A stretch of DNA of 64,000 bases from Anderseniella sp963698275 (GTDB lineage Bacteria; Pseudomonadota; Alphaproteobacteria; Rhizobiales; Aestuariivirgaceae). The translations under genes were made by a program, and so were the position numbers. Below the pieces are notes generated by a model. It had not been told where the DNA came from, searched no databases, and saw only the letters and a list, made by a program, of their open reading frames with translations. The DNA lies in the NCBI GenBank assembly GCA_963698275.1, contig CAVOQE010000001.1, positions 372,001-436,000 of the forward strand, given 5' to 3'. The stretch's first letter is position 1. Every line of letters starts with the position of its first letter. Shown here piece after piece: positions 25,027 through 33,537 of the stretch.

Positions 25027-27770
25027 CACACGTCCTGCTTGCGGAGGAAGAATGTCGCTATAAGGAAGAACCCGAGGCCGAAGCCGATCAGGAACAGATG
25101 ATTGGGCCACAGGTCGGAAAAGCCCAGTGCCTTGGTGAAACTGCCAACGCTGATCTGCTGGAAGTAGGACGCAGGAAACAGTGCGCTTGTGATTTTGGCG
25201 CCGCCGCCCAAAGCGGAGACCGGCGTCATGAACCCGGAGAAATTCATGGTAGGCACCATTGCCAGAATCGCCGTGGCGAAGATGGCCGCGATCTGGCTGT
25301 TCACAAACGACGACACCAGCATGCCAAACCCGGTTGTTGCCCACACATAAAACAGCGCTCCAACCGCCAGTGCGGGAAGAGAGCCTTTCAAGGGCACCGC
25401 GAAAACCAGTGTTACCACCACACACAGGCTGATGAAGCTGGCATAGGCAATGGCGATATAGGGCAATTGCTTGCCCAGCAGGAATTCCATCCTGGTGACC
25501 GGCGTAGAGTAGAGGTTTGTGATCGATCCCATCTCCTTTTCCCGCACGATGCCGACCGCAGTCATCATGGCGGGTATCAAAACGCACAACAGCATGATGA
25601 CGCCGGGGGTTATCGCATAGGTGCTCTTGAAAGCCTGGTTGTAACGGAAACGGGTCTCGATCGAAACCGGGCTGACACTGACGGGCTGGCCTGTCTGGCG
25701 TGTGGACATGTCTGCAATGTATTTCAGCGTCACGCCCTGAATATAACCCCGCGTCGTTTCAGCCCGGAACGGCATGGCGCCATCCAGCCACACACCGACT
25801 TCCGGTTGTTCGCCCTTCAGCATGTCCTTGCCAAAGCCAGATGGAATGTCGATGGCAAATTTCAGTTCGCCGCTTTTCAGCCGGGTTTCCACACCGGAAG
25901 GCACGGTGATGGGGGGTCTTTGTATGAAGTATCGCGAACTGGAGAAATTCTCGAGAAACTGGCGGCTCTCATGGGATCTGTCCTGGTCATAGACGGCATA
26001 GGGCAGTTCTTCGACATCGAACGATATGCCGTAGCCGAAGGTGATCATCAAGATGATGGGTCCCAACAGGGCAAATGCCAGCCTGATCGGATCGCGCAAC
26101 AGTTCCTTGGCTTCCCGGCTGGCATAAGCCCACATGCGCCGCGCACTGAAAGTGCTGGTGCTCTGGCGGAATTCGGAGGATGTGTCAGCGGCCTCCGGAA
26201 CAATCGGGTTGTCTGCGGTTTCAGCATCGCCCTCAGCGATCGCGTCTTCGAGATAGGCGACGAAGGCCTCATCGAGTGAACCGGCGTGTCTGGCGTCTGC
26301 CAGGTCTTGGGGTGCGCCAACGGCAAGTACCTTGCCGGCGTGCATCAGCGATATGCGGTCACAGCGGGCTGCTTCGTTCATGAAATGAGTGGAGATGAAG
26401 ATGGTTACACCTTCATCGCGTGACAGCTCTATCAGCAATTGCCAGAAATCATCACGTGCAATCGGGTCGACGCCGGACGTTGGTTCGTCGAGAATAAGCA
26501 CTTCCGGCTGGTGAAGAATAGCGACGGCCAGTTGCAGCCGCTGCTTGACGCCCAATGGCAGGCTGTCCGGTTTGTGATCTTGTACATCGCGCAGATCAAA
26601 GCGCTGGAGAAGGTCTGTAATGCGGTCGTTTCGCTGAGCTTTCGGCAAGTGAAACAGGTGTGCGTGCAGGTCGAGGTTCTGCAGCACGGTCAGTTCGCCA
26701 TACAGCGAGAACGACTGAGACATGTAACCGACCCGGCGGCGGGTCTGCATGTCCCGGGCATTCAGCTTCTTGTTGAAAAGCCTGGCTTCGCCCTCGCTGG
26801 CTGGCAGCAGGCCGGTCAGCATTTTCATGGTCGTGGTCTTGCCACAGCCATTGGACCCCAGGAAGCCGAAGATTTCGCCCCGTTCGATGTCAAAGCTTAC
26901 ATGGTCGACGGCGGTGAAATTCCCAAACCGCTTGGTCAGTCCGCTGGCCTGGATGGCGAATTGTCCGTCTCCACCGGCGCGTTGCGGAACCACTATCTGC
27001 ATGTGCCTGGATCGCTTGGCCTCAGGAAGCAGTGCGATAAAGGCAGCCTCCAGCGTGTCTGCAGAGGTTTGGGATTTCAGTTCGGCTGGCGATCCGGTGG
27101 CGATGATCTTTCCGTCATCCATGGCAGCCAGCCAGTCGAACCCTTCAGCTTCATCCATATAGGCGGTTGCAACAACGACGCTCATGCCGGGGCGGCGGGC
27201 GCGAATGCGATCTATCAACTGCCAGAACTGGCGTCTTGAAAGCGGATCAACGCCGGTGGTCGGCTCATCCAGGACCAACAGGTCAGGATCATGGATAAGA
27301 GCGCAGCACAGTCCGAGTTTCTGCTTCATGCCGCCGGACAGTTTCCCCGCCGGTCGATCAGGAAACGGGGCGAGCCCGGTTGCCTGCAATAGTTCGCCAA
27401 TTCGCCTGTGGCGCTCTTGCTTGGCCTGGCCGAACAGCCTGGCGAAGAAATCCAGGTTCTCGTATATGCTGAGTGTGGGGTAGAGGTTTTTCCCCAGGCC
27501 CTGCGGCATGTAGGCAATGCGGTTGAAGCAATGCCGGCGATGAGTTTTGTCGCGCATGTCGCCGGACAGTGCGTGGACACTTCCGGTTTGCATCTTGCGG
27601 ACGCCTGAAATCAGCGCCAGCAATGTGGACTTGCCAACACCGTCGGGACCAATCAGGCCAGCCATGCATCCGGCCGGGATCTGCACGGTTACATCATCGA
27701 GAGCAGCCACTTCGCCGTACTTGTGCGTGACGGCGGCGAGATGCGCCACACTTTCTGGAACGGGTGTCAT
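25026..27770 (-). CDS. ABC transporter with two ATPase domains and an ABC-2 permease (RbbA-like)
   Basis: 914-residue fusion. The first ATPase domain has Walker A GPDGVGKS (41-48), signature LSGGMKQK and Walker B LLVLDEPTTGVDP. The second (from about 270) has GSNGCGKT, a degenerate signature LPLGVKQR and VLILDEPTSGVDP. The membrane half (about 555-910) has one helix, a large extracytoplasmic loop and a cluster of helices containing GSITNLYSTPVTRMEFLLGKQ. The order and the altered second signature match RbbA/YhiH-type proteins. It overlaps the HlyD-like gene by four bases. Confidence 0.93.
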   Translation of the reverse strand: MTPVPESVAHLAAVTHKYGEVAALDDVTVQIPAGCMAGLIGPDGVGKSTLLALISGVRKMQTGSVHALSGDMRDKTHRRHCFNRIAYMPQGLGKNLYPTLSIYENLDFFARLFGQAKQERHRRIGELLQATGLAPFPDRPAGKLSGGMKQKLGLCCALIHDPDLLVLDEPTTGVDPLSRRQFWQLIDRIRARRPGMSVVVATAYMDEAEGFDWLAAMDDGKIIATGSPAELKSQTSADTLEAAFIALLPEAKRSRHMQIVVPQRAGGDGQFAIQASGLTKRFGNFTAVDHVSFDIERGEIFGFLGSNGCGKTTTMKMLTGLLPASEGEARLFNKKLNARDMQTRRRVGYMSQSFSLYGELTVLQNLDLHAHLFHLPKAQRNDRITDLLQRFDLRDVQDHKPDSLPLGVKQRLQLAVAILHQPEVLILDEPTSGVDPIARDDFWQLLIELSRDEGVTIFISTHFMNEAARCDRISLMHAGKVLAVGAPQDLADARHAGSLDEAFVAYLEDAIAEGDAETADNPIVPEAADTSSEFRQSTSTFSARRMWAYASREAKELLRDPIRLAFALLGPIILMITFGYGISFDVEELPYAVYDQDRSHESRQFLENFSSSRYFIQRPPITVPSGVETRLKSGELKFAIDIPSGFGKDMLKGEQPEVGVWLDGAMPFRAETTRGYIQGVTLKYIADMSTRQTGQPVSVSPVSIETRFRYNQAFKSTYAITPGVIMLLCVLIPAMMTAVGIVREKEMGSITNLYSTPVTRMEFLLGKQLPYIAIAYASFISLCVVVTLVFAVPLKGSLPALAVGALFYVWATTGFGMLVSSFVNSQIAAIFATAILAMVPTMNFSGFMTPVSALGGGAKITSALFPASYFQQISVGSFTKALGFSDLWPNHLFLIGFGLGFFLIATFFLRKQDV

Positions 27771-28750
27771 TCGGGCAACTTGATGATCAGGTTATCAGGC
27801 CACTCCTGAGCCTGTGGCAACCGCAAATAGGCTAATCCCCTAACCCCGGTTTTCACCCTATCCTCATGTTTACGCAGCAATTTAGGGTCGACGGTCAGTT
27901 TGACCCGGAACACCAGTTTGGCACGCTCCTGCGCCGTTTCCACAGCTTTCGGCGTGAACTGGGCCTGAGCAGCGACGAACGAAACCCTGGCGGGAATGAC
28001 ATATTGTGGGATCGGGTCGAGAATGATCCGCGCCTCGCTTCCCAGTGTGAGCAGGCCGGCATCGGACGCCGGCAGGAAGACCGTCATGTAGACATCGGCG
28101 ATATCCAGAAGCGTCAGAATGTTGCCGCCGGCGGCTACAACTTCTCCAGGTTCTGCCAGCCGGTACTGGATACGGCCGCGTTGCGGTGCTTTCAGTGTGG
28201 TGTCATCAAGTATCGACGTCAGCCTGGCCAGGTCTTCCTTTGCTGACGTGATGGCTTCATCGGTCTGTTCAACACCGGCCACGGCGGCACGATAGTTGGC
28301 GTCAGCTGCCTGCAGTTCGTTGTGGCGCTGATCCAGCTTCTCTGTTGTGGCGAAACCTTTTCGATGCAGTGTCTGTACGCGGGCAAGCTCAGCTTCGGCG
28401 AATGTCAGTTGGCTTCTGACGCGAATGACCGCCGCACTTGCTTCGAGTTTTGCCTTCTCGGCACGCCTTATCTCGGCTTGCGCGCGCCGCACCTGCGCAT
28501 TGATTTCTCCGGCATCCATGCGGGCAACGATCTGACCGGCGTCCACCATGTCACCCTGGTCGACAAGGACTTCAGCCACGCGGCCCGCCAGCTTGCTGGA
28601 TATGTTGACCTGCTCAGCCTCAATACGACCATTGGAACTGACAATGCCGGCAGGCAATTGCGCGGCGAGCTGCTGTTGCCAGTAAACATACCCGCCCGCA
28701 GCGCCAGCTACGGCGACAACACCAAGCACTACCCAGGTTTTGAGTTTCAT
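27767..28750 (-). CDS. HlyD family secretion / membrane fusion protein
   Basis: 327-residue periplasmic adaptor. A single N-terminal anchor (MKLKTWVVLGVVAVAGAAGGYVYW) is followed by a lipoyl-type half (NGRIEAEQVNISSKLAGRVAEVLVDQGDMVDAGQ), a coiled coil rich in Ala/Arg/Glu (about 85-180) and beta-barrel segments around APQRGRIQYRLAEPGEVV. The ATG at 28750 is chosen because the frame upstream lacks family similarity. It is the first gene of the export operon and would bridge the RbbA-like exporter to the outer envelope. The 277-base gap to 29028 holds no gene that I can support. Confidence 0.91.
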   Translation of the reverse strand: MKLKTWVVLGVVAVAGAAGGYVYWQQQLAAQLPAGIVSSNGRIEAEQVNISSKLAGRVAEVLVDQGDMVDAGQIVARMDAGEINAQVRRAQAEIRRAEKAKLEASAAVIRVRSQLTFAEAELARVQTLHRKGFATTEKLDQRHNELQAADANYRAAVAGVEQTDEAITSAKEDLARLTSILDDTTLKAPQRGRIQYRLAEPGEVVAAGGNILTLLDIADVYMTVFLPASDAGLLTLGSEARIILDPIPQYVIPARVSFVAAQAQFTPKAVETAQERAKLVFRVKLTVDPKLLRKHEDRVKTGVRGLAYLRLPQAQEWPDNLIIKLPE

Positions 28751-29027
28751 GGACTTTGCCTTCTGTTGAAATGTCTGTTGCCTTGCCGATGGTTCAATCG
28801 CGGGCGGTCTGGATATGATTCCGGCGCCAGATGTTTCATCGCAAGGCTTGCGCCAAGATAGGCGTAGCGAGCCGAGCTCGAAATGATTCAGATCAAAGGC
28901 AAACCGCGCAAAACATCCATTATGGCGGCAACGCAACACAAGGTGCTTGCGCTTGACTACTATGGCAGGCTTGTAGTGTGGGATTGTGTTAGAGTGCTGT
29001 TCAAGACGGCAAATGTGAGGGAGCACC

Positions 29028-29408
29028 ATGCTAAAGACAGGTTTCAAGGCGTTGCTGGCGCAGGCGAATGCGGTCATCGAAACGGTTTCGGTTCAGGACT
29101 TTCCGTATCTGCAGGATGAGCCGGATGTGGTGGTTGTGGATGTTCGCGAAGCAACCGAACGCGAGACTGACGGCACCATACCCGGCTCCATACATGCCTC
29201 ACGGGGATTGCTTGAATTTCATGCGGATCCGGAGTGTCCGGCGCATCTTCCGGAATTGGATTCGTCCAAACGTATTGTATTGTTCTGCGGAACCGGCGGG
29301 CGCTCGACACTTGCTGCAAAGACGCTGCAGGATATGGGGTTTTCAGATGTGTTTTCACTGGCCGGCGGATTCGCCGCATGGAAAGCCGCCAACAATAAGG
29401 AAGACTGA
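29028..29408 (+). CDS. Single-domain rhodanese-like protein
   Basis: 126-residue cytoplasmic protein with a complete rhodanese fold: VVVVDVREATERETDGTIPGS, then the active-site loop LFCGTGGRS with Cys87 as predicted persulfide carrier, and a C-terminal DVFSLAGGFAAWK. It would transfer sulfane sulfur or act as a redox carrier. The following 71-residue gene starts four bases after the stop. No sulfur-oxidation genes are adjacent. Confidence 0.88.
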   Translation: MLKTGFKALLAQANAVIETVSVQDFPYLQDEPDVVVVDVREATERETDGTIPGSIHASRGLLEFHADPECPAHLPELDSSKRIVLFCGTGGRSTLAAKTLQDMGFSDVFSLAGGFAAWKAANNKED

Positions 29409-29412
29409 AATC

Positions 29413-29628
29413 ATGGCTTTTGACGACCTCATCACCCGCATAAACCTGTTCTTCAGTGAAGCGGAAAACGAAGCCGAAGATGCCCATCAGGTTCTCGAAC
29501 AACTGCACGCCGAACTGGCCCAGTTAAAGGCAACGGGGCAGCCCTTGCCAGAAGACCTGGTGCGGCTGGAGGCTTTGCTGGACGAGGAATTCCGGTCCAG
29601 GGTAGTCAAAAATCAAGGCTCTGCCTGA
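29413..29628 (+). CDS. Small conserved-looking acidic protein, function unknown
   Basis: 71-residue protein starting at an ATG four bases after the rhodanese gene. It is mostly helical and acidic (SEAENEAEDAHQVLEQLHAELAQLK-type heptads), suggesting a short coiled coil. It is not recognised as any family. Co-translation with the rhodanese gene is likely. Its last 16 bases overlap the 3' end of the convergent diheme cytochrome gene. Confidence 0.6.
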   Translation: MAFDDLITRINLFFSEAENEAEDAHQVLEQLHAELAQLKATGQPLPEDLVRLEALLDEEFRSRVVKNQGSA

Positions 29629-30431
29629 TCGGCATCCGGATCAAGCGTTTTCAGATAAGCGACCAGGTCAGCGATTGCCGGTTCATCCATGAACCTGAGC
29701 GCAAGCATGCTTTCACCCGGTACACCATTGATGATCTTGTGGATCATCCGCTTGGTCTGGTTACGTGCCTGCCAGCCAAGGCTGCCACGCATGCCTGGCC
29801 TGACCTCGAACCCCGATTTTCCGTTCGGGTCATGGCAGGACATGCACACTCCTTCAAAAATGTCTCTGCCGCGACTTAAGCTCTTCTGTGACAGGGACTT
29901 TTCCGGCCTGAAATTTTCCGGATCATACTGGCCGACGGTCAGAAAAAGCAGCAACAGGTCCAGCGGCAATCCGCCGGACGAGAGCGCTTTTTGATCAGGA
30001 TGGGCTTTGGTGAACAGCTCCAGCATATTGAACGGATCAGTCCCTTGCAGGTGCCGAAGGCCGACAAACTGTTCTTGCTGCTGCGTGCTGCCATCTGCCT
30101 TTGCAGCGCCGTCATAGTCCCAGCCATGGCAGGAGACACAGCGCCAGCTGTCCGTATCACTGACTGTCAGGTCTGACGGGAATGCCGGATTTCGCATTGC
30201 CGGCGGGCTGGCACCTGAGCCTGCCCAGTAGTTGTCGTACAGCTTGCCACCCAGCGACACGACGAATGCATCGCCAAACTCATGCTCGCGTGCTTCCGGT
30301 GCGGACTTGTCGTGCGTGACCTGGGTCGCCAGGGCATGGTGATATGCAACCGGCCACGCGCGCGGGAAGGCCACAAGCGCCAGAGCTGCCGTGATTGTCA
30401 AAACAGACAGGTGCTTATGCAATCTGGCCAT
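29613..30431 (-). CDS. Diheme c-type cytochrome
   Basis: 272-residue exported cytochrome. A signal peptide spans about residues 1-35. Haem sites CVSCH (near 98) and CMSCH (near 195) each begin a class I-like domain; the second ends with EPAIADLVAYLKTLDPD, the usual C-terminal helix with its Met-ligand loop upstream (SMLALRFM). Both domains would face the periplasm. The ATG at 30431 shares a base with the stop of the upstream small gene. Its electron partner is unknown. Confidence 0.83.
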   Translation of the reverse strand: MARLHKHLSVLTITAALALVAFPRAWPVAYHHALATQVTHDKSAPEAREHEFGDAFVVSLGGKLYDNYWAGSGASPPAMRNPAFPSDLTVSDTDSWRCVSCHGWDYDGAAKADGSTQQQEQFVGLRHLQGTDPFNMLELFTKAHPDQKALSSGGLPLDLLLLFLTVGQYDPENFRPEKSLSQKSLSRGRDIFEGVCMSCHDPNGKSGFEVRPGMRGSLGWQARNQTKRMIHKIINGVPGESMLALRFMDEPAIADLVAYLKTLDPDADQAEP

Positions 30432-30865
30432 CACTTGACGTTGAAGTTGCGGCGTTGGACAGTAGGCGGTGCTGCAACTTTCAGGCGGGTGACTCTGGCT
30501 CTTATGTTTCGGCCTTGCCACGGAACCACGCCGTAAGTGTTGCACCACCTGGCACTGAATGTTTTTGTTTCACCTTCAACCTTGAAACGGAACTTCAGGC
30601 AGCGGCCTGAACGGCGTACAGAACCGCCGGAAAATACGCCTGGTACCTGAAAGTACACCCGGCAATCGTGTGTCAGGCGCGCTGTGGCAGCTTCAGTTGT
30701 GCCTCTGAAGTTTCCCGACAATTTATATGTGCCAGGCTGCGCCCAGTTGAATATGCACCGGTTGGCAGCCAGCAAGTCGCTCGGCAGCATCGCAACCAGC
30801 ACAAGGCCAGCACCTGCCATCAGGCAGATCGGGCAAGCGCCCTTAATATAACGGATCATACTCAT
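30431..30865 (-). CDS. Small exported cysteine-containing protein of unknown function
   Basis: 144-residue protein. The ATG at 30865 has a strong GGAGG five bases upstream. A hydrophobic signal segment lies at about 8-32 (ending LLAA). The mature part is beta-rich and basic with four cysteines (NRCIFNW, HDCRVYF, GRCLKF, RWCNTYG), probably two disulfides. No family is recognised. It overlaps the diheme cytochrome start by one base, so the two are coupled. A one-mismatch FNR-like site lies 51-64 bases upstream. Confidence 0.65.
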   Translation of the reverse strand: MSMIRYIKGACPICLMAGAGLVLVAMLPSDLLAANRCIFNWAQPGTYKLSGNFRGTTEAATARLTHDCRVYFQVPGVFSGGSVRRSGRCLKFRFKVEGETKTFSARWCNTYGVVPWQGRNIRARVTRLKVAAPPTVQRRNFNVK

Positions 30866-30915
30866 AAGCACCTCCAGTGAACGGGCACTCAAACACACCA
30901 GCAGATCAAGGCATA

Positions 30916-30929
30916 TGACTTCGATCAAT
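30916..30929. promoter_or_regulatory. FNR/Dnr-like box (one mismatch) between divergent genes
   Basis: ATGACTTCGATCAA differs by one base from TTGAC-N4-ATCAA. It lies 60 bases before the universal stress protein gene (plus) and 51 bases before the small exported protein gene (minus), so it could serve either. Confidence 0.5.
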
Positions 30930-30988
30930 GCGCTTCATATGCCGTTGGTTGCATTATGTATCAACCAACCTAACCAGGAGGATGTTTC

Positions 30989-31831
30989 GTGAACCCGAAA
31001 ACCTTTGTTGTCAGTCTCAATGACACGGACAATCTGGATCATCTGCTGACCACTTGCAGCCTGTTTGCGGCTCGTAACGAAGCCCATGTCATCGGCGTTT
31101 ACATCATCCCTTCCGTTGAGGTTTATGCAGTCTATGGCGGTATCGCCATGGCAGATGTCGTTGACGCCCAGCGCAAACGTTACCAGTCAATGGGCAAAGA
31201 AGTACGCGAGAAATTCGAGCGTATAATGTCCTTGAATTCACTATCGCATGAATGGCGCGAACTGGACGCCATAAGTTCATCCATCGGGCAGGAGTTTGTA
31301 CAGCAATGCCGGTTCGCCGATCTGGCAATGATTGCCCAGGTTGACGCCAATGAGAGTTGTGGCGTTGAGCCGAGTTTTGCCGAATATGTGGTTATGGAGG
31401 CAGGACGGCCTGTCTTGCTGGTGCCGCGCGGCAAGTCGTTCGAGACCATTGGAAACAAGGTGCTGATGGGTTGGAACGGGGCCAGGGAGGCAGCACGTGC
31501 CTGCTTCGACGCCTTGCCGCTTCTGGCGGCTGACAGCGAGGTCAGTATTGTCTGGGTTGATCCGCAGAAGCAGCGTCTGCTGGCAGGTAATGTGCCTGGT
31601 GCGGAACTGGCGGCAACCTTTGCCCGCCACGACATAAGAGTTACGGCTGAACCCATGCCGACAGCAGACTCCGACGCCGGCCGCGCCCTGCTGGCGCGTG
31701 TCGAAGATATTGGTGCCGACCTGCTGGTTATGGGCGCTTACGGGCACTCCAGAGTGCGTGAGTTCGTGTTTGGCGGAGCCACCGAACACGTGCTGAACAA
31801 TATGACGGTTCCAGTGCTGATGTCGCACTGA
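30989..31831 (+). CDS. Universal stress protein, two Usp-like halves
   Basis: 280-residue protein. The N-terminal half is a degenerate Usp domain. The C-terminal half (about 155-280) is a standard one, ending with the ATP-loop type motif MGAYGHSRVREFVFGGATEHVLNNMTVPVLMSH. The GTG start at 30989 has AGGAGG upstream. USP proteins of this kind bind ATP and support survival under stress or oxygen limitation. Four members of this family or its fragments occur within 11 kb here, most with FNR-type boxes. Confidence 0.9.
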   Translation: MNPKTFVVSLNDTDNLDHLLTTCSLFAARNEAHVIGVYIIPSVEVYAVYGGIAMADVVDAQRKRYQSMGKEVREKFERIMSLNSLSHEWRELDAISSSIGQEFVQQCRFADLAMIAQVDANESCGVEPSFAEYVVMEAGRPVLLVPRGKSFETIGNKVLMGWNGAREAARACFDALPLLAADSEVSIVWVDPQKQRLLAGNVPGAELAATFARHDIRVTAEPMPTADSDAGRALLARVEDIGADLLVMGAYGHSRVREFVFGGATEHVLNNMTVPVLMSH

Positions 31832-31878
31832 GATTATCATACTGTCCTTGATTTTACCTGCTACGGAGACACTTCCTC

Positions 31879-32253
31879 ATGACTATGAAACAGATCCGCA
31901 TGGAACTTGCCCGCGACCAGGATTTTCCGCAGGGCAGCCGCCAACATGGCTATACTCTGATGGCACCGCTGGACAATATGGACAGGATTGATGCGGCGGA
32001 GTGGAAAGCCAGTCGCGAGAAGTGCAGGGTGACGCGTTTCTGGGGATCCGATGAACATGAAATCGGACATCTGGTGCGCAAACCCGGTGGCGCATGGGCG
32101 TTCCACTACGATATTCACGGCAACGAGGATGACGATGAGACCGGATACCGGTTCGGCGACGAACGCTTCCGGCCCGGAGAGTATGTCTCGATCCGCGAGC
32201 AGGATGGCGAGATGCGAACTTTCCGCGTTATCACCGCAACGGACGTCCGCTGA
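31879..32253 (+). CDS. Hypothetical protein with short conserved-looking fold
   Basis: 124-residue soluble protein, rich in charged residues, without signal peptide or membrane helix. The central stretch (RFWGSDEHEIGHLVRKPGGAWAFHYD) and the C-terminal FRPGEYVSIREQDGEMRTFRVI suggest a small beta-barrel-like domain. I do not recognise a family. It follows the USP gene by 47 bases on the same strand and is followed by a clear terminator, so it probably shares the USP transcript. Confidence 0.7.
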   Translation: MTMKQIRMELARDQDFPQGSRQHGYTLMAPLDNMDRIDAAEWKASREKCRVTRFWGSDEHEIGHLVRKPGGAWAFHYDIHGNEDDDETGYRFGDERFRPGEYVSIREQDGEMRTFRVITATDVR

Positions 32254-32280
32254 CGCTGATTGAAGTGTAAAATTCAAACC

Positions 32281-32313
32281 GGCCACTGCTGTGTAGCAGT
32301 GGCCGTTTCGCTT
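32281..32313 (+). terminator. Rho-independent terminator
   Basis: A perfect ten-base stem GGCCACTGCT / AGCAGTGGCC with a four-base loop is followed by a T-containing tail (GTTTCGCTTT). It ends the plus-strand USP unit and could also act on the convergent hsp20 gene that ends at 32335. Confidence 0.75.
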
Positions 32314-32334
32314 TCAGCCGGGCCGAGGGAAAGA

Positions 32335-32823
32335 TCAGGCGGCGTGCTTGATCTTGACCTTGTGTGTCTTGGCTGCGACTTCCGGCGGCTTAGGCAAGGT
32401 TACAGTCAGAACGCCGTTCTTGAACTGCGCATCGACTTTGTCCGGATCCACGCCGAAGGGCAGTGACATGGAGCGGGAAAACTTGCCGTAGGATCTTTCA
32501 ACGACATGATAGTCTTTTGACTTGTCCTCTTCTTCGGCTTTTTTCTCAGCCAGGATGGTCAACCGGTTGTCGGTCACTGTGACGTCGACATCCTCCTGAT
32601 CCACACCGGGAAGTTCTGCGGTGATCTCAAGCGCCTTGTCGGTTTCTGCTACGTTGATGACAGGCGATATCAGTGCGTTGCCGTTGGCACGGCCGGGAGT
32701 CAATCCAACTGACTGGGAAAAATCGTGAAACACCCTGTCAATCTCGTCGTGCAGCGAACCGAACATTCCAGGCCAGTTTTGGGTTTTCCAAAGCGACGGA
32801 AGTGAAGTTTTCTCTGTCATCAT
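32335..32823 (-). CDS. Hsp20/alpha-crystallin family small heat-shock protein
   Basis: 162-residue chaperone. A short N-terminal arm precedes the alpha-crystallin domain (about 50-150): PVINVAETDKALEITAELPGVDQEDVDVTV, then SYGKFSRSMSLPFGVDPDKVDAQFKNGVLTVTLPKP. It binds unfolding proteins without ATP. Two adjacent ATG codons (32823, 32820) follow AAGGAGA. A perfect FNR-type box is 76-89 bases upstream, pointing to low-oxygen rather than heat control. Confidence 0.93.
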   Translation of the reverse strand: MMTEKTSLPSLWKTQNWPGMFGSLHDEIDRVFHDFSQSVGLTPGRANGNALISPVINVAETDKALEITAELPGVDQEDVDVTVTDNRLTILAEKKAEEEDKSKDYHVVERSYGKFSRSMSLPFGVDPDKVDAQFKNGVLTVTLPKPPEVAAKTHKVKIKHAA

Positions 32824-32898
32824 CTGTCTCCTTACAGGTAACGAAAATAGGGGGCCGTCCATGCAGACAATGTTAGCCTAAGCGATGCAGAGTTTTCC

Positions 32899-32912
32899 TT
32901 GACCGCGATCAA
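32899..32912. promoter_or_regulatory. FNR/Dnr-type box upstream of hsp20
   Basis: TTGACCGCGATCAA is a full match to TTGAC-N4-ATCAA. It lies in the 121-base gap between the hsp20 start and the end of the host-attachment gene. Confidence 0.7.
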
Positions 32913-32944
32913 CTGCGGGCAGATTGCCAGCCCAGTTTTGGCAA

Positions 32945-33394
32945 TTAAACCGCCAGAACGTCGGCGAGATGGTCCCCGAGTTCCTGGTTGGGAATATGCA
33001 CCAGGTCCTTGGCGATTTCTGCGTAGACAACCGCCAGCAGCGGCTTTGGCAGAGCTTTGCGAATATCACCAAGCGTTGCCGGGGCGGCCACCAGCACCAG
33101 CCGGTCAAAGGCCTGGTCCTGCAACTGATCCTGCAATGTGGCAACCAGTTCACCAGCGAAGGAACGCTTTGCTTCGCGCTGCGGGTCGGAATGGGGTTCC
33201 ATCGCATGGCGGTGCGCTCCGGCTGAGTCAAAGGTGCGGCCGGGCCGGTCAGCCATGATGTCGCCGGATCGGGAGTTATCTCCTTCAAACTCCATTCCGC
33301 GCACCTCTTCCAGACCTTTGCCGGGTCCAGTGTTGCAGACAATGCGGGCGCGGGTTCCGTCTGCAAGCAGTATCCATGTTCTAACCGGTTTCAT
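32945..33394 (-). CDS. Host attachment protein family (required for host attachment)
   Basis: 149-residue soluble protein. It starts with RTWILLADGTRARIV and continues with an acidic region and a C-terminal half with DRLVLVAAPATLGDIRKALP, LLAVVYAEIAKDLVHIPNQELGDHL. This is the pattern of the host-attachment family first linked to plant attachment in Agrobacterium; a release-factor-like fold has been suggested for relatives. GGAGG precedes the ATG at 33394. An FNR-type box lies between it and the divergent arginine deiminase operon. Confidence 0.85.
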   Translation of the reverse strand: MKPVRTWILLADGTRARIVCNTGPGKGLEEVRGMEFEGDNSRSGDIMADRPGRTFDSAGAHRHAMEPHSDPQREAKRSFAGELVATLQDQLQDQAFDRLVLVAAPATLGDIRKALPKPLLAVVYAEIAKDLVHIPNQELGDHLADVLAV

Positions 33395-33453
33395 CCTGAT
33401 GCCTCCTGGTTGGGGGGATTTTCATCAATCTAGCAGCCTGTCGGAAGCGAGCC

Positions 33454-33467
33454 TTGATCCGCATCAA
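33454..33467. promoter_or_regulatory. FNR/Dnr-type box in the divergent host-attachment / arc promoter
   Basis: TTGATCCGCATCAA is a full match. It lies 60 bases from the host-attachment start (minus) and 71 bases from the YfcC-family carrier start (plus). A shared anaerobic control site for both directions is likely. Confidence 0.72.
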
Positions 33468-33537
33468 AGCTACGTCCGGCTAATCATGTTCTGGTGACTG
33501 AAACCCTTGAACAGCTGACGGCGAATGGAGACACAAG

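Noticed and set aside
25027..25587. N-terminal extension of the ABC-2 permease frame
   Set aside because: It overlaps the RbbA-like gene completely and lacks membrane character; the start at 25026 overlaps the upstream stop exactly.
28883..28896. ATGATTCAGATCAA, a one-mismatch FNR-like site
   Set aside because: More than 130 bases from either flanking start and imperfect; not strong enough to list with the others.
28883..29119. Plus-strand 78-codon open frame before and into the rhodanese gene
   Set aside because: Overlaps the rhodanese start in another frame and shows no ribosome-binding site or domain.
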